Shown here one piece after another: positions 23,088 to 35,169 of a stretch of DNA of 64,000 nt (the first letter of the stretch is position 1; each line of letters starts with the position of its first letter). A program made the translations under genes and the position numbers. Under the pieces are notes generated by a model. The model was not told where the DNA came from, made no database searches, and saw only the letters and a program-made list of their open reading frames with translations. Origin of the DNA: Takakia lepidozioides (Eukaryota; Streptophyta; Takakiopsida; Takakiales; Takakiaceae); NCBI GenBank assembly GCA_030704615.1, contig CM060731.1, forward strand, positions 12,400,001 through 12,464,000. The letters run 5' to 3'.

Positions 23088-24593
23088 GGCTCGGTGCAAA
23101 TGTGTTGCGGTGAGCTTGCCAGCACTGCGCAGACAGCCGAACCTGTACACTATATGTGCGACCAGCCGAGAGAGTGAATTAGAAAACCATCCGGCAAGAA
23201 GTGTGGAGTCAAAGATAGCGATAGACACCGACCATGCAAGGTTTTCGTCGCTACTGGTATTCTTGCGATCCCGCAACCAGCAGCAAATCGAATCTAAATA
23301 TCCAGAGGAAGACAAAAACTACAGCCCAAACAAGGTCTGAGGCAAAGGGTCAGTTCCACCCAATCAGACGAGAAAGGAAGATCTCGATCTAAAGATAATC
23401 CCAGCTTATTAGCTCCCAACTTGAACAACTTGGAGAGATAAGGAAAACCGGATTCGAAGATCAGCAGAAGCTCTAGCTAGGATGCGAGAGGCCCTCCAGT
23501 GCCTGACAGGAGGAGGATTGCAGTGAACCTGACCAACAAGCTGTGCTAAAACTGCTAAAACAACAATTTCACCACGTGTACCTCTCTATTTTGCACGTGC
23601 CCTATTATCATTCCCAAACGTCACCATGCACTAGGTTCATTCCATATTCAATTGTATCTATCCTATCCCTGCTGGCCTCTGGACTTCCCGCCCGGCGAGT
23701 CCCTTCCTTCTTCCTTTCTTGCCTGAATTAGCGATCCAGATTAGGTCCTCTTCCACTCAGTGCGTGCCCGTGGCTCACTGCATGACACGTCCTGGGTACC
23801 CAAAGATGCCCTGATGCCTGCCCGCCTCGCATCACTCACAAACCTCCACACCCTTAAGTTTTCTGTTTCTAATTACATACGCTGGTCTGTTTTGGAGTTG
23901 GGCTGTTGCTGACAGCCATGTCAGTGAACATGATTGAGCAGTGCACGATGAAGATGATAGGTCCGAGGTCCCTCTCCTTCCTCTCTCCTTGCTTGCTGAT
24001 CTAGTGGATCCTTAAGCCGATTTTTGTCCAACATGCGGACCCACAAATCTAGCACCCACGTGTAGATTATCATGATGGTAGCTGGTGCCAAGGAGTCCAT
24101 GATTGTGGTCCTTTGTATTCTTGCCTATTCTTGTCTAAACTGTAATTCTATATATGTATATATCGACCGGTGGAGCACCTCACTGAGCTGCCTCCATGGA
24201 ATATTATGGCAATATCGAGGAGAATTTCCTGGCAGAATTTTTATCTGCCACTGCTGAATGTGCAGTGGCCGCTAGGGCAGCAGATCAGCTGTTAAACCGC
24301 CAGTAAGGGCTGCGGCTGGTAAGCAAGAGCCAGCAGCTAAGTTCAGCCTCTTTTTTCTAAAGCCCATTTCTACTAAAAGTTGGTATGGCACCTACTTGCA
24401 TAGCTTTCATTTGAGACAACTTGAGGATACGTATTTGAGCTGTAGTGCCGAACAGTGCTTTAACCAATAGGAAGTCAATATTTTGAAATTTTTACATGAA
24501 GAATTGTGTCAATAAAACTTTTCCTTTTTAAACATTTGGGAGCCAATGCCCACAAATTATTAATTATAGTGAGAGGAGAATAACACTTTTTCA
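23088..24593. other. Probable promoter side of the dioxygenase gene, then intergenic
   Basis: This is upstream of the minus-strand dioxygenase. A CCAAT motif near 23360 (ccacccaatcagacg) is similar to one near 17605 (ccacccaatcacacg). No other gene or element was recognised. Confidence 0.35.
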
Positions 24594-24764
24594 AAGTAAC
24601 CTCGCCATGTGGCCTCAAGCACAAGGCTCAAGGGACACAGCCCAGGGGAATGGGGAGAGGATTATACCACACCGACAAGCAAGTTGTAAGTAAGGGGCAC
24701 ATACCACCTTCGGAAGTGGTTGTGGGTTCAATCCACCGATTGGTGTCACAAAGGTATCTACCAG
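24594..24764 (+). mobile_element. SINE-like element, copy 2, truncated by a MITE
   Basis: The block gggcacataccacc...gtggttgtgggttcaatccacc (box B near 24724-24734), followed by a ggtgtcacaaaggt tail, matches the minus-strand SINE at 2640-2832. The match stops where the MITE at 24765 begins, so the MITE inserted into or beside the SINE. Box A is poorly preserved, and the left limit is approximate. Confidence 0.5.
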
Positions 24765-25085
24765 CACTGTTTTCTCTTTCACTTTTCCAAAATCGCAGGC
24801 GTGGCGACATGTAGATTCTACCCAACGCCCATGCGGCGAGAATAATGAGGTGACAGAGCTAGAAAAGAGGCTATATTACAGGTGTCATATTTTAACAGGT
24901 CCACATAGGACAAATCTGCACTTCCTGGCGATTTTCTTTATTTTTATTCCCATAATTCCTTAGTATAAGTAGCTGACCCATTTTCCAGGTCAAAATCCGG
25001 CGACTGAGTAGGCTCAGTAAATTCATTGGACGTTAAAGAAATTTTATCTTTATCTGGCGATTTTTCGCCAGATTAAAAAACACAG
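24765..25085. mobile_element. hAT-type MITE, family C, copy 1 (321 bp)
   Basis: The termini are CACTGTTTTC on the left and, inward from the right, CTGTGTTTTT. They are flanked by a perfect 8-bp duplication TCTACCAG at 24757-24764 and 25086-25093. The body matches 25260-25544 throughout (aaatcgcaggcg, attctaccca, gaggtgacagag, ttttccaggtcaaaatc). Near the right end there is a palindrome, ctggcgatttttcgccag. It has no coding capacity. The right target copy includes the first three bases of the family A end at 25091. Confidence 0.8.
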
Positions 25086-25090
25086 TCTAC

Positions 25091-25165
25091 CAGTGCTGGA
25101 CTGGTATATAGGTGAAGGACTGGTATTAGATACCAGACCAGTCTGGTATCCTTGTCTTGATCAAG
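25091..25165. mobile_element. Fragment of a family A hAT element (one end only)
   Basis: CAGTGCTGGACTGGTATATA matches the family A terminus and is followed by the family's ggtat/atacc subterminal repeats for about 60 bp, after which similarity ends. No opposite end or target duplication is seen. The neighbouring MITE copy 1 duplicated the first three bases of this terminus on insertion, so the fragment is older than the MITE. Confidence 0.6.
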
Positions 25166-25259
25166 ACATAGATAATCTTGGAAAAATGAAGCAATGCCAT
25201 GGAATATTTAAGCCCTAAAGACCGGCAATTTTTTGTATAAAATCTGCAACTCTTGCCAC

Positions 25260-25544
25260 CAGTGTTTTTCTCTTCATATTTCCAAATCGCAGGCGGGGCC
25301 ACCTGTGAATTCTACCCAGTGCCCATGTGGCAAGATGATGAGGTGACAGAGTTAGAAAAGCGGCTATATTCCAGGTGGCATGATTTAACTGGTCCACATC
25401 AGCAAAATTAGGCGCCTGGAATTCATCTGCTGGTGCTTTTTGCGAAAATCTCGGATTTTACCCCCCATAATTCCTTTGTAAAAGTACCTGACCGATTTTC
25501 CAGGTCAAAATCTGGCGGTTTTTTGCCAGAAAAAAAAAACACTG
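25260..25544. mobile_element. hAT-type MITE, family C, copy 2 (285 bp)
   Basis: The ends CAGTGTTTTT and (inward from the right) CAGTGTTTTT are perfect inverted repeats, flanked by the perfect 8-bp duplication CTTGCCAC at 25252-25259 and 25545-25552. The body aligns with copy 1 at 24765-25085 with small deletions. The better-preserved ends suggest this is the younger copy. It is non-coding. Confidence 0.88.
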
Positions 25545-25552
25545 CTTGCCAC

Positions 25553-27815
25553 CTTTCTTACAAACGACTGTGGAGTCATGTTCTTAAATACAGCCCCTAC
25601 CTTCACCAATTATTTAATGGAATTTGTTGTCGTATTTGGAATCTGTTTTTTTCTTAAAAATTGAACAGGGGACAGTAGCCCTGAGATAAACTTTATTTGG
25701 AATTATTGGAGGGAAAAAAATGAAAACCCTCAATTACACCATTAGGCACACACACCGATGTCAATGATATCACGAACCTTAATACTCTCAACAGAGTACC
25801 GGTACTTTACGAATCTTGCTACTCAGTGTTTAGCGTAATGCGAATCTTGCTACTAAATGCATAGTGAATGTTGGCCTACCCGCCGAGCAAAGAACGATTA
25901 TTATTTTGTGACTCAGATCGTGGAAAGTTTGTGAAACCTTTGGTAGAATATGAAAAAAAATCTAATACAATAACTTCTTAGATAAGCCAATTTCCAAATG
26001 AAACCAAACTCTCCGTGAAAATGTCTCATGATGTTGACAACCTTCTCTTTATATTTTCAGAGTTGGTTTAGTTCGTTTTTTATACCTCTTTTGTAATGAT
26101 CTGAGCCCAATGGGGTCTAGAAATTGCAGTTTTCCACTTTGCCAATTTTTGGGGAACTTTGGAAATTTTTTCTTTTGTATGTTGTTTGGAAAACTGGACA
26201 ATCAACTTTGAAAGGTCCTCATAAGTTTTGTATTTAATCCCTCACATGTATAAGACCTCTAATTCTGCCATCCCCCCGGGCTTATCCACGGGTTGTCCCC
26301 ACCGGCATTGGGAAGCATGCAGGCCCCCCCCATATTCCGGTCATCCGTGGGTCGGTGAGCAAGGCATATGCAAGGCTGATTTGCCTACATGTCACAATTT
26401 TGGTCGCACATTAAATTGCCATAATTTTTTGTCATTAAATGCAACAATCAGCCTTGTGCAAGTACGCCCAGGTGGACATTTTAGCCATTTATTGCAAAAC
26501 AATCAAAGTCAAATCCAAAAAGATATAGGGGTTGGAAACTTAGGTATCGACACATTTCAGATCACTTAGGTCTTTAGGGATTAACGTACACTTCTATACA
26601 TATTTATAGTACCAACCAATGTTGGCTTGGGCATACTAGTTATGATTTTCTCATGATTTCATATACCAGCATATTTTACAATGACATTTAATTAACCCAA
26701 AGTGCAATAGAACAGTGTTGGGCGGATATTTGACTTCTGTTATACCCTTGGACCTCAAGTTTTGCTTTTTTTTCAAGCTTTAGATGAATTATTAACTTCT
26801 GACTCGGAATTTATGTTAAGACCTATATCCTACGAACTTCGAAAACTTCAAAGAATTACCAACGGATCTCATGAAATATTGGATTGATTTTCTTATCGAT
26901 ATTTGAATGGATATTTGATCGGTTATTTCCAATTAAATACCCATATGCAGTTCCGTACTTACCCCTTATACAAAAGAAAAATGAGTTTGTACGTTTGTAC
27001 AACATTTTAGCATGACAAGTCCGAAAGCCGGAGAATTGTAGGTAAAATAATGTTTTCTTGGTTCATGATGATATGACCATTAAAGTGCTCGTATTTGTTT
27101 TTCGATTTGAGTGACGCATCTTATTTTTTAAACACAGTTGTTGAATTCTAAATATACGGATTACGACAAGGATTCATTAACAACTGATTAATCGTTTGAT
27201 GCTGCATCAATGTCTTCTATTCAATTTGATGTTTTTACGAGTTTGGTGTGGTGCCCAAAAAAACCATCGTTAATCTTGGTCATATGTACAAGTGCGGTCC
27301 ATGGGCTCAAAACAAGGTTACGATTTTATAAGTTGCAAGGAAAATAGTTTGTCGCTTGCTTGTGGTCTAGGGGAGGATCATGAACTTTACTTCACACTAC
27401 AAAACCAACAATGGTCTATGATTTAGGGTACATATATGTAGCTAAACATGTTGTCACGTGATTTACCCAACAATGTTAACATAAATGGGAGTCTTTATTT
27501 GTGAGTAGAAGTTGGTGGTATGATCTAGTGATATGGCTTATTTCAGCTTTCAGCTTTCCATATAGATTGGTGTTATGACATGATAAAATGGAAATGACCA
27601 ATTTCATTACATAGTATGACAATATCATATTTCAACTGTAGAAATTAGTGGTACACCCCAGATCAAATGACTGATCTTTTCACATGAAATTCTTCTTTCA
27701 TCTTGTAGTAGCTTTCTACTTATTTCATTAGTCAGAAAAACATGAAAAATCATTGTTCATGTCATGTACATTTACAACGTCATGAGTAGCGAAGGTCGAC
27801 ACCAAGTAGTTCATA
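25553..27815. other. Intergenic with a lone hAT family B end at 26713
   Basis: At 26713 the sequence CAGTGTTGGGCGGATATTT matches the terminus of the hAT copy at 55936 (CAGTGTTGGGCAGATATTT), continuing gacttc/gacttt. No opposite end was found within the next few kilobases, so it is a truncated or diverged relic. Near 25660-25675 the motif aacaggggacagtagccct resembles the repeat unit at 52.7-53.8 kb. No gene was recognised. Confidence 0.5.
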
Positions 27816-27850
27816 GCCATGTTTACAATGACATTAGCACTCTTCGAAAA

Positions 27851-28520
27851 CTATTCACAGCTGCTGCATGTTGTCACTACTGGGCTAGTGCTATGTCCCC
27901 ATGATTTTGCCTCAATTAAACGAACTAGACCGTTCTTCTGCAAAATCACTACCGTGCACCCAACTAGTGCTGAAAGATTTAGCCTCAAGGAAGCTACCAT
28001 GTGCTCTCTTGCAATTCGTCTTTCATCGTCTGCACTCATTCTCTCAACATTGTGATCCCCAATAAAATCCTTCTGTTGCAGCATCTATTCGGAAACAAGG
28101 GCCCGTCGTTCATGCTCTGCTGCAGCCATAGACTTGCTCTATCCCTAGGAGTAAAGAAGTCTATTCTCTACTCTAAATTGGAAGATTATATCATTTTTAT
28201 ATACTATGAACCTCACCTCACGAGGACCAACCTGTGTAGCACGACTGTTTTCCTCTTCCTAAATTACCTTGTCCAAGGCATGCAGCTGAACGCAGAGACT
28301 TTCAAGGTCCACCACAAGGTTCTCATACTCGTAGATGAGCTGGATCAATTCCCTGGGAGAGTCGGGGTTGCTGTCAGGTTCGCAGTAACGCTTCACCTCC
28401 TACAAGATCTTATCAAACCCTTTGCGAATAGTGGTAGATAGATATGATGCAGATTCTCAAATTCAAGGCGTCATCTTTCAAGGCCTCTACATAGGTCTTG
28501 CCATTTGATGCAATTGCACA
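27851..28520 (-). pseudogene. Degraded coding region of unrecognised family
   Basis: On the minus strand a chain of protein-like segments changes frame: EVKFLCAIASNGKTYVEALKD (about 28535-28470), then GFDKIL...VKRYCEPDSNPDSPRELIQLIYEYENLV (about 28420-28310), then ADDERRIAREHMVASLRLNLSALVGC (about 28050-27960). Compositional bias and clear frameshifts with an internal TAG near 28400 suggest a decayed gene. I do not recognise the family. Its neighbour is a Myb/SANT-like pseudogene, so it may be the partner of a transposon. Confidence 0.35.
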
Positions 28521-28954
28521 TAGAAACTTGACCTCGTGCTCAAATGCATACATCAATCAAAACAGGTAACACAAGACTTGGAGACAACATTGTTTGCAAA
28601 GGATCTTGATCTTGAGATGTAATATCCTCAGTTATATGTAACATCTTATATAGATAAACCAATTCTCAATCTTCGTTACACCAATTCTCAATCTTCGAAT
28701 AGTCACTTGCGTCTACACTACCAAATATCTTCCATTGCAAATATGTTTTAGGCCTCGATATAGATGATTTTTCAATTCAAATTATTTGTCAAAACATACT
28801 TGTACAAAATGACGTGACGTAGCGCTAACACGTCAGCGTTATGTTACGTCTGAAGTCATGTCTTTTACGTGCGTCATCTCAAAAAATGAGTTTCCGTTTT
28901 TTTTTTAAATTATTTTAACTTTTACATTCCATAATGAATCAGTATCACGTAAAG

Positions 28955-29600
28955 CTGCTAGATTAGCTCTGGCGGTCTTAAATGTTTTACAAACTAATTC
29001 ATAAATTCGGGACAGCGAGATCTGACAATCCTAATTTTCAAAAAAAAAAATTTAACAAATCGAGACCGCCGGCTTTGACAAGCCCGATTTTTTTTTTTTT
29101 TTAAACTCAATTCAAGACTATCATAATTAGCGGTCCAGATATTTAAGAAATTATTTAATAAATTTGGGATGGCCAGTACTAACGGTCCCAATTTTTTAAG
29201 ATTGTTTTAATAAATCCAGGACCGTCAACCATTTTGTTTTGTAATTATTTTATTAAAACCGAGACTGTCAGCTAGAGGTGGTATTCATTTCTATTTTTGT
29301 TTAGACAAATTGAGGGATATTTGTTTTTTTTGCCAGATCTGGGGGTTCTGATTTTTTATTTTATTTTTAAATTAGGACTGCCAGAGCTAATGGTCCTGAT
29401 TTTTTATAAAAGGATTGTAGATAAAATCGAGAGCGCCACAGCTCGCGGTTGTCAGTCATGATTTAGCATTTTAAAAAAAACAAATATATAATTGGGACGA
29501 TCGTAACTAACAGTCTCAATTTTTATATTAATTTTCTTTCAATAAAATCCGGATTGCCAAAGCTTGGCGGTCCCAATTATTTAGAATTATTCTTAGAATA
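28955..29600. repeat. Tandem array of degenerate hairpin units
   Basis: About seven to nine imperfect palindromes of roughly 24 bp occur every 60-100 bp. Their arms read like gggac(c)g(t/c)cag...ctaacggtccc, for example near 29168, 29378, 29432, 29492 and 29548. AT-rich spacers rich in ttttttaa and aataaaat separate them. Each unit could form a hairpin in single-stranded DNA or RNA. Such arrays are common in the subterminal parts of plant CACTA and PIF-like elements, but no termini were identified here. Confidence 0.55.
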
Positions 29601-29689
29601 AAATAAAATAAATAAGCTATATAACATCGGGATCGCAATTTGTCAGGATTATTTATTTATTTATTTATTTTTTCTTTTTAGCCTTCAGA

Positions 29690-30475
29690 ACCTCAGCAAA
29701 GAGAGCAACCATCTGCAATTGTCCTTGCGTTATCATCTCTCTTCTGAAGCATCTGAGTTGTGAGTCTCTCAGTCATTTCAATCTTCAGCTTCTCTATTCG
29801 CCGAAGGCTTTGATGGCATCTGCAATTGCGGAGGACCCTACAATAAACGCTTCTTCTTCTTCTTCTCTGCTTTCTCATTGGGCTTTCCTTGCACACCAAG
29901 GAGTTTGTAAGCTTTGGTCTCTGGTGAATTAGTTGAAGCAGATTGTTCAGGTGCAACACCCTCAACACCTTCATATAAAATATGAGTTATGCATTCACTA
30001 GAAGTCCTTGGTACATCTTCCTACTGAGTGTATGGACAGTATCATCATCATTACTGATCAATTCTACAACCTACCATGAGTAGAATGAACTCCTTGATCG
30101 GCATCATGAGGCACACCATTAATTTTTAAGGTTCCTCCCAAAATGTTGTCAAATCTATCAAACCAAGACCAATCAGAAGAATGAGCACTTGTCACCTTAT
30201 TCTTCTTTTTCTCCTCTATGGACTTGTCGTTCATCTTGTTGATTTGGTTTCTGCATTGATTCCAGATCCGTTGCACATGATTTACAAAGTTCAGGTTCAA
30301 CAGCTTTGCAAACTCTTTCCAATTCACTTCTTTCATGTGTCCTCGATTATACTCCCAGTGATTCTTCTCCTACAAATCCAACAAAAACTCAATGGAGGGA
30401 TTTGACCATAATCTCCTACCATTTCTTTGAGCTGCCAGAACTATCTACACATGATTTGAATAAGATTGGACTTCC
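29690..30475 (-). pseudogene. Myb/SANT-like (trihelix-type) DNA-binding protein, pseudogene
   Basis: The minus strand encodes RRLWSNPSIEFLLDL, a stop, then NHWEYNRGHMKEVNWKEFAKLLNLNF, CRNQINKMNDKSIEEKKKN and SSDWSWFDRFDNILGG. This is the Trp-spaced three-helix fold of plant Myb/SANT-like or trihelix domains, with the usual SDWxWFD segment after it. A C-terminal coiled-coil-like part follows (RIEKLKIEMTERLTTQML, RDDNARTIADG) in another frame. At least two in-frame stops and a frameshift prevent expression. Proteins of this type are either host transcription factors or the DNA-binding partner of PIF/Harbinger transposases; no transposase is visible next to it. Confidence 0.65.
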
Positions 30476-30545
30476 TGCAAATGATTTGGATGAGCTTGAA
30501 GAGCTTGCACATTATTTTGTACACCTTGATGAGATGAAGAATTAG

Positions 30546-32500
30546 AAGACCCTCCAACTCCCTCTAAAAGATAACCCAAGAAAGAGCTGGAAAGATAATC
30601 TTCCGTGGTGCTCTACTGTAGACAAAGCATATACTTAAAGATTTGAAACCCTAACAAGTACAGTACTGAGAGTCAGGCGGCAGGTTCTGAGTATGGAGTG
30701 TATGTCATGCCTCCAACTGTGACCACTGGCTCTTGAATAATCTCACATCTTCTCAATTGACAATACAGACTGGACAGCTTAAACTATCCACCATCATGAA
30801 CTCCTCTTGGTTGGCCCGTACATACATTCAAAATCTCTTGTCTGCAGTACAAATAGCTTGCAGCACAATACTATGGAATTTTTTTCTATTATAAAAATCA
30901 TTAACTGCATGTATGACTCTTTTATTATGAAGCTCAGCCAAAGGGATGTGACTACCATATATTGCTCAACAAACATTAGGTAGCCATATCAGCTCGTGGA
31001 AATGTTTTATAATCTCTTTCAACGGTCACCTGAAGGGATATTAATGTACTTGTTGAACAGTTTATTTCTATCAGTTCGAATGTTATAAACAATATCAACA
31101 TACTTTTATATGGTTCATGCACCATCCATATATGTAGCACTATACCCATGAGCAAACATGTATAAACAATGGCCACAATTTTTCTGATCTCTAATTGTGA
31201 CATCACCAGATTAAGACATCGACATTGCAAGAAACTTTGTCAATTTTAAAACTAAGTTGTTGAAAGCTTCAGAACTCTTCAGTAAAACATTTGTCTATCA
31301 TTTCAGGTATAGTATGCCACACATTTTTTTCTACATGATCCCAATGCGTGTATTGTCTAGGTTCTTTCCACCACAAGCAAGGTGAATGTCTCTTCCTCTT
31401 TGAAATGACACAGAAGATTGGAAGGAAACTAAACCTTACTGAAGGTTGCTTATCTGTAAGCAAATGTCTCACTCTAGACTTAAACATTGCACAGTTCCCA
31501 ATGTAACAGAAAGAAACATCCAAATGAACAAAACCCTTTCAATGAGAGCTCGGTCCATTTCTATGGAAGATTTTGATAAACAAGCCAGAAAGCATGTAAT
31601 GGCAAGCACTCTAAGCATCGGTAAAAACCAACATCAAAAAGAAAAAAACGGCGGGGCCAACAACGCTGTTGCTGTATGTGCTAGATACGGGGCTTCAGTT
31701 CGCTCCCTTGAGGTGGGGCTCACCACTGGCGAATTCGCCAAGCTAACAAGAATGAACAAATACCATGTGTACGGGCCTAGAGTTGATTAGGAAAAGTTTT
31801 AGAATGGAGGAGGTTCTAGAGGTGTAACAAGGTCATTTTGGTAAGCTATAGCCAAAGTGGGAGCTCGGGAAGGAACGGAGAGTTGAGTTGGTTGAGTAGG
31901 GAGGATTGAGGGACAAGAGGAGATGATGGTCAATTAGTTGGTGAGAAGGTGGGCAAAAGAGGGAGGGTCAATTATTTAGTTGGAGGCAAGGTGGGCAAAT
32001 GATGCAACACTAGTATGTCGAGGCCTATTGGCACGGGATCCATCTATGTTTCAAGTCCGGCTATACATTACCTCTTTCTCTATCTCTCTTGAAGTTGAAG
32101 TGTAGAGGTGGATTTGTCTTCATCATACCCTTCTTAGCAATATGATGAGGATGATGTGGCTGATATACGAGCTGAACGACGAGTTTTATATTGTCCACTT
32201 ATATTTTTATTATGTCATGTTATCCGTATTCAAGGCTTAATTTTTTACTCGAAATTACATCTCTTTTTTGTATTCCATTACGGCGCGATATGCCTCTACA
32301 CATGACCCCACTAGGCGGACCATTTTCTATCCATAGCATGTTCGGGCATCAAGAGAATACGAAGTTTAACCTTACAGACGAAGAAGGGTCATGCTTAGTG
32401 GTCATCCAAATCCATTCCCCACGGTCGAATTGCAAGTCTCTAAGTGGAGCTGAGAGAAATCAGTTGAAATTTCTGGAATATTGGCAGAGATTTTCATGAG
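30546..32500. other. Intergenic, no gene seen
   Basis: Short frames only. The longest, 31446-31790 on the plus strand, lacks any recognisable family. No transposon termini were identified. Confidence 0.4.
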
Positions 32501-32605
32501 GCACTACCAAGGTTAATGCAACCCAAGGTGGGCTGAACCCACAAATAGCCCATCACCCTTACTAGGCTACAACTTGGTTGTATACACTACATAAATACGA
32601 CCCCA
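32500..32605 (-). mobile_element. SINE-like element, copy 3 (degenerate)
   Basis: On the minus strand, caagttgtagcctagtaaggg (box A-like, about 32562-32572) is followed by tgtgggttcagcccacc (box B-like, about 32530-32540). The first block resembles caagttgtaagtaagggg at 24.70 kb, so it is probably the same family as the copies at 2.7 and 24.7 kb. Confidence 0.35.
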
Positions 32606-32609
32606 ACCG

Positions 32610-35169
32610 GAGTTACCGTAAAAAAGAGCTTCCCTACTATCTCCGGGTGTTGATAGTTGGCGAGTGGGTGTGAACATACCAAAAATTTGGTGAGCATGAA
32701 ATAAAAAATGTGAGCACAATTTAAGATTTTCAGATACAATAAATTTATATGTTCATATTAATCTATATATATATGAGCATTTATTGTTCGGATTGGAGTT
32801 TGGATTGGGATTAGGTTCGGCATCATGTAGTTCTCCAGCGAACCACATGTTGTAACTAGCCGGAGAACCAAGCCCCAGCCTATGTCCGAGCCTAAACCGA
32901 ACCTATATGTGAAGCCATATTATTTGGTGCCGAACCTATAAACCTCGTCGAATATACAGGTCTGATTAGATTCTCATGTCCGAACCTAGAAAATTTTGGC
33001 TGCTCACACGCTCACCACTGCTCGTCCCCCACAGTTTCTCCTTTTGGGTAACACACTATATTCTGCTGGAGCAAGTGTTGGGTCCAAATTCCAAACATCT
33101 AGATATTTGGCACATTTTGGTCTTTTTGAGTACGTCTTTTTTTCCCCTGGGCACCCTATTTTTCAGTTGAATAAACGTCGGACAGCATAGGCACTTCCCA
33201 CCTACAGTAGCAAAAAACAATAATAGTAGTATTAGTCATGTAGTACTAGACAAGGCCGCTCAGCTACTCACCGATCAACGGCAGAAAGAGAAAGACGGTA
33301 GTTGAGGCGATGTACCAGGCGCCGCTTTGCCACCGACATCCATCCAGTCTTGTGTGCAAGCACTGCTCCAAAAGAAAATTGTAGGGAGACTTTCCCCGGC
33401 GGTGGATCACGGCCCTCTGCCCAGGGCAGCATCCTGTTATCCTTGATCCTGTTATCTTTGAGGGCACAAAGATCCAAAACCCATCTGCAACTTTGTACAA
33501 CACCGGGATTGCAACAGCAGTGATGCAGCTGGAGGCTGGCTTGGGTCGATATGTGAGTGCAAGATTCCAAGCTTACCGCCAGGACTCTCACCGGGTGGTG
33601 TGGCGGCACCGCTCTTGACTTATATGTACTGCTACTTTATCCAGCGAGGATTAGCTCTTTCCAGAGGCAAATTCCCAGAAACGTCCATTCTTCTCTCGAG
33701 TTGCTCTTAAACCTACGACAAAGGTCACCGAGGATCGACTCTTCTCTTCAGACTTCTCACCTGCATTCATGGGTCCTGTAGAAGTTACAGTGGGTTGATG
33801 TACTTTTCCCAAGTCACCCTCTTCAACTTGAACCTGGCGAAAGCGGCACATGAGTATGAATAGGTATCCTACTAAAATGTGTATGCTCAACTCATCCTGA
33901 ACTTCCTGCAGGATCATTATAGGAACGTGATGAAAACGTTCTGATTCCTTTTACAGTTTTTCCAGCCACTGAGATTGGCGCTTTGACTGTATCCGCCTGA
34001 AAGTGGATAATTATCAGCCGCAAGAAACATGGTGATCCACTCACTCCAATGTGGCGAGTGGATCAATTTGTGCGGCCTCCAAATTTGCAAATCTTGAACT
34101 GTAAAATAATTCCCTGAACTCTTGATCTACCAGATAGTGAATCAAATCCTTCTTTGATCTTCAAGCTTCTCACCTTGGATGATCCATCGCAGGCCGGCCT
34201 GCAGATGTGCAAGTTGTGGAACTTGTCTGAAGGAAAAGAGGAGAGATTCGGTACGCTGCCAAGTGGAAAGCTGTCTTGCACAAAAGACAAAAGTTGATGA
34301 TTCTGGCTGTGGACCCACTGCTTTGTCCTTCATAAACTAGAGAGCTTCCGATGTTATGTTAATGATGTGGGAAAGTGCCTGTCCACATGTTAAAATAAGA
34401 TTTCTGATGGCCCACTACGTTGAGAATCTTGTTTCAAAAGTTGAGAACATCTACTGCCCCCTCTCCCCCTCCCACAACCTTTTGACAAATTTCATTTCAA
34501 TGTACAGTATTGAGCCTGTTACCTACTTGGCGTAGGCTCCCTGTATGCAAATCTCATAAACATGCTTACCCTCATTTAATTACCTTTCAATGACAATGGG
34601 TTACTGGCAATAGAAAACCCATCGGCATCTTGTTTCCATGAATAGCAATTTCTCCCTTACTCCATGGTGTTCGTACCTGGACAAATCTCTTCATAGGTTG
34701 AGAAAATTTGACAGCAATCAAATTTATGGTACCCAAAACTTTTCAAAGGCGTGCCTTTCCATCAACCCAGTTGAACTTTAAGTTGTGATGCGCAGGGGCC
34801 AAAGCTTTAGACAAACAAAGTATAGTCGCCTGCAAGGTAGCTCATCATACTTTCAAGTCATTTATAAATGGATCCTGCATGTTTGATTATATTTCAAACT
34901 CCTGCATAATGTTTCTTCCAGGATAGTGACTATTACAACCGCAACATCCACACCAATATTTGAGCTTCAATCCCTCAACAGGGCCTCAAAAGATGCAAAA
35001 ATTTCGTAAGTTTTAGAAAAATAGCACCAGATCAAATTGTACAAAGGGCCAACTGATATATATATATAAGTAAGATCTACAGATTATACAACAATTTCAA
35101 GCCAAACATACACCTTTAGTCCAAAATTGTTTGGTGTAAATATACTACCCACCTTTGAGCCAGGTAATT
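32610..35169. other. Interval with possible unrecognised exons
   Basis: At 33.2-34.3 kb the minus strand has exon-like pieces with good donors, for example a segment ending at a GTGAGA donor near 34173 (FPSDKFHNLHICRPACDGSSK) and one between an AG near 33840 and a GTGAGA near 33757. They do not assemble into a recognised protein. The rest shows nothing. Confidence 0.25.
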
